64,000 nt of DNA from Globisporangium splendens (lineage: Eukaryota > Oomycota > Peronosporomycetes > Pythiales > Pythiaceae), in assembly GCA_006386115.1 (NCBI GenBank), contig VFIW01000010.1:62001-126000 (forward strand). Reading direction: 5' to 3'. Under the pieces are notes generated by a model. The model made no database searches. It had not been told where the DNA came from and worked only from the letters and a program-made list of their open reading frames with translations. Every line of letters begins with the position of its first letter. The stretch's first letter is position 1. Below, piece after piece: positions 62,732 to 64,000 of the stretch. A program made the translations under genes and the position numbers.

Positions 62732-64000
62732 TGTGTTCTGAAGTAGCGGAGGAAGGTGCTTGGGGGACGCGGAAGCTGGCAAGTTGGCGAATGAAGCAAC
62801 CCCACAGGAAGGCGGCGACGTGTCGAAAATAAACTGCGCACATGATCCGAAGAAAGAAGAACCCAGAGGCAAGTAATCCGAGCTGCAGGGTGCGTTTGCA
62901 CGTAAAGCGCCCGTCTCTGCGCCGCTCAACACCCATTTCCAGCCAATCATGGGAATAGGGTCCAGTTTCTGCTCCGTTTTCGACCAATCGCGGCACGTCA
63001 TCCCCGTTCTTCAAGCTCCAGCAGGAAGTCCCTCGCATGACATCATATGGCAAAGACTGGTCAAGAGCACAAGCGTCATGCGATGACGCAGTGTCTTTAT
63101 ACATTTTGGAAGGTTCGACGCTTGCGACACAGGATGTCGCCAGATGAGTGGGGACAGCCATGGAAATGACAAAACACAGTGTCTGCATATTGGAGACAAA
63201 ATGAAGACTTGATCATGGGTTTGACCTTGTTTTGTGCTGTGTTGGTGTGAGGATGACGGATTACGGCTTTGGATAGAGCGGGTCAAATGGCGCAACCCCT
63301 CTGAGAGTTGATATTTGACGAATCAGTTGGGAGCTGTCTACTGTACTAGGTTACTGTATCGAAATGGCTGCTTGGCGCAACCCTCACCACCAAAGATCCT
63401 CGCACAACACGGCTGCTTGGAACTTGAACATGCACCACAAGCAAGGAATAACTGCAGGACAAATAACCGCGTCAATGAGACAAAAAAGAGGAGCGGACAG
63501 CTGGCCAACTCACAACAAATGCTGTTGGCGCTTCAGTCTCTCTCTCTCTCTCTAAAAATCAGCACAGAGGATACTGACGAAAATAAAACCATAGATAAAA
63601 AAAGCTAAGCCTCAGGGTGGAGGAGAAACATTGCGTCTGGTGTGTTGACAATCATCAGTAGTGGGTTGGTGGCCGCAATGACGTCACTTCTCCGGTTTAA
63701 ATCTCGGAAAAGTCGGAAGAGCGCTCTTTCTCCAAGAAGAAGAAACAATTCTTTCTCCAAGCCTGTCCATCCATTTAGGAAAGAACAAAACTGCTCTGTC
63801 TGCCTCAAGCCATGCGTTCTGTCGCCGTGGCGGTGGTCACCACACCACCGTGGTGCCCTGCCTCAACTCCCCAATTCTGCTCCGATTTGAAAAAAAAAAA
63901 CAAAAAAAAAACGACCTGCCCGAGGTCACTCACAATCTGAGAAACAACAGCACTGGGTCTTGTCACACAGCATTTTGAAAGCGCTTCGATGGATCATTTC
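62732..64000. other. Gene-free end of window
   Basis: About 1.27 kb with only short, low-quality frames on both strands. Holds a TC microsatellite (63537-63553) and A-rich runs (63889-63911). The right-hand neighbour is outside the window. Confidence 0.45.
63537..63553. repeat. TC microsatellite
   Basis: About eight uninterrupted TC units in otherwise featureless sequence. Confidence 0.9.

Overview
The window looks like nuclear DNA of an oomycete, or a close stramenopile relative. Genes are dense, mostly intron-poor, and interrupted where split by short GT-AG introns of roughly 50-240 bases. Several starts lie about 50-90 bases downstream of initiator-like motifs of the TCATTYY / CTCACTTG type. 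The gene set is eukaryotic (coatomer, mitochondrial complex I, mevalonate kinase, full-length PDR-type ABCG transporter, Sen1 helicase) and includes families linked to cilia (TBC1D32-like, PapD/ASH-like). Nothing bacterial, viral or CRISPR-like was found. Exon models were built by eye from reading frame, splice signals and family conservation; no database search was run.

Layout. 1-638 is the 3' end of a TBC-domain-like gene, convergent with a five-exon ZNF511-like zinc-finger gene (675-1887). 2403-3877 is a PapD/ASH-like gene with an apparent frame break. 4486-6786 is delta-COP in eight exons. 7179-7800 is a twin-CX9C protein. 8046-10782 is a membrane-anchored M14 carboxypeptidase. 11218-13919 holds two tandem genes with an unusual LRAT - membrane segment - RING architecture. 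14378-33724 is a 19-kb transporter cluster: three paralogous APC-type amino-acid permeases (one at 14378-16084, two adjacent at 28198-33724) flanking an ABCC and an ABCG/PDR transporter. Its long intergenic stretches are the only gene-poor parts of the window. 33725-35934 has no gene I can support but carries a 7-copy irregular repeat and a strong hairpin. 35935-38064 is a divergent pair of coiled-coil genes. 38104-41418 is a BED/hAT transposase-derived gene. 42013-43282 is mevalonate kinase. 43417-44805 is a J-domain protein. 45210-46036 is a secreted, probably GPI-anchored Cys-rich protein. 46209-47888 is an AI-2E/PerM-family membrane protein. 48569-49906 is NDUFA9. 50236-51364 is a CCDC90/MCUR1-like mitochondrial protein. 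51529-59939 is a giant Sen1/senataxin-like helicase carrying a TFIIS N-terminal domain. 61075-61896 is a THEM6-like hot-dog protein. 62366-62731 is a small acidic protein.

How the genes relate. Most are unrelated housekeeping genes, as is usual in eukaryotes. Two local expansions stand out. The permease/ABC cluster shares a CTCACTTG element upstream of all three permeases, and the two adjacent permeases share perfectly identical tracts. The LRAT-RING pair shares intron positions and promoter words, and is the best candidate here for a poorly described system. Three genes are mitochondrial or likely so (NDUFA9, CCDC90-like, twin-CX9C).
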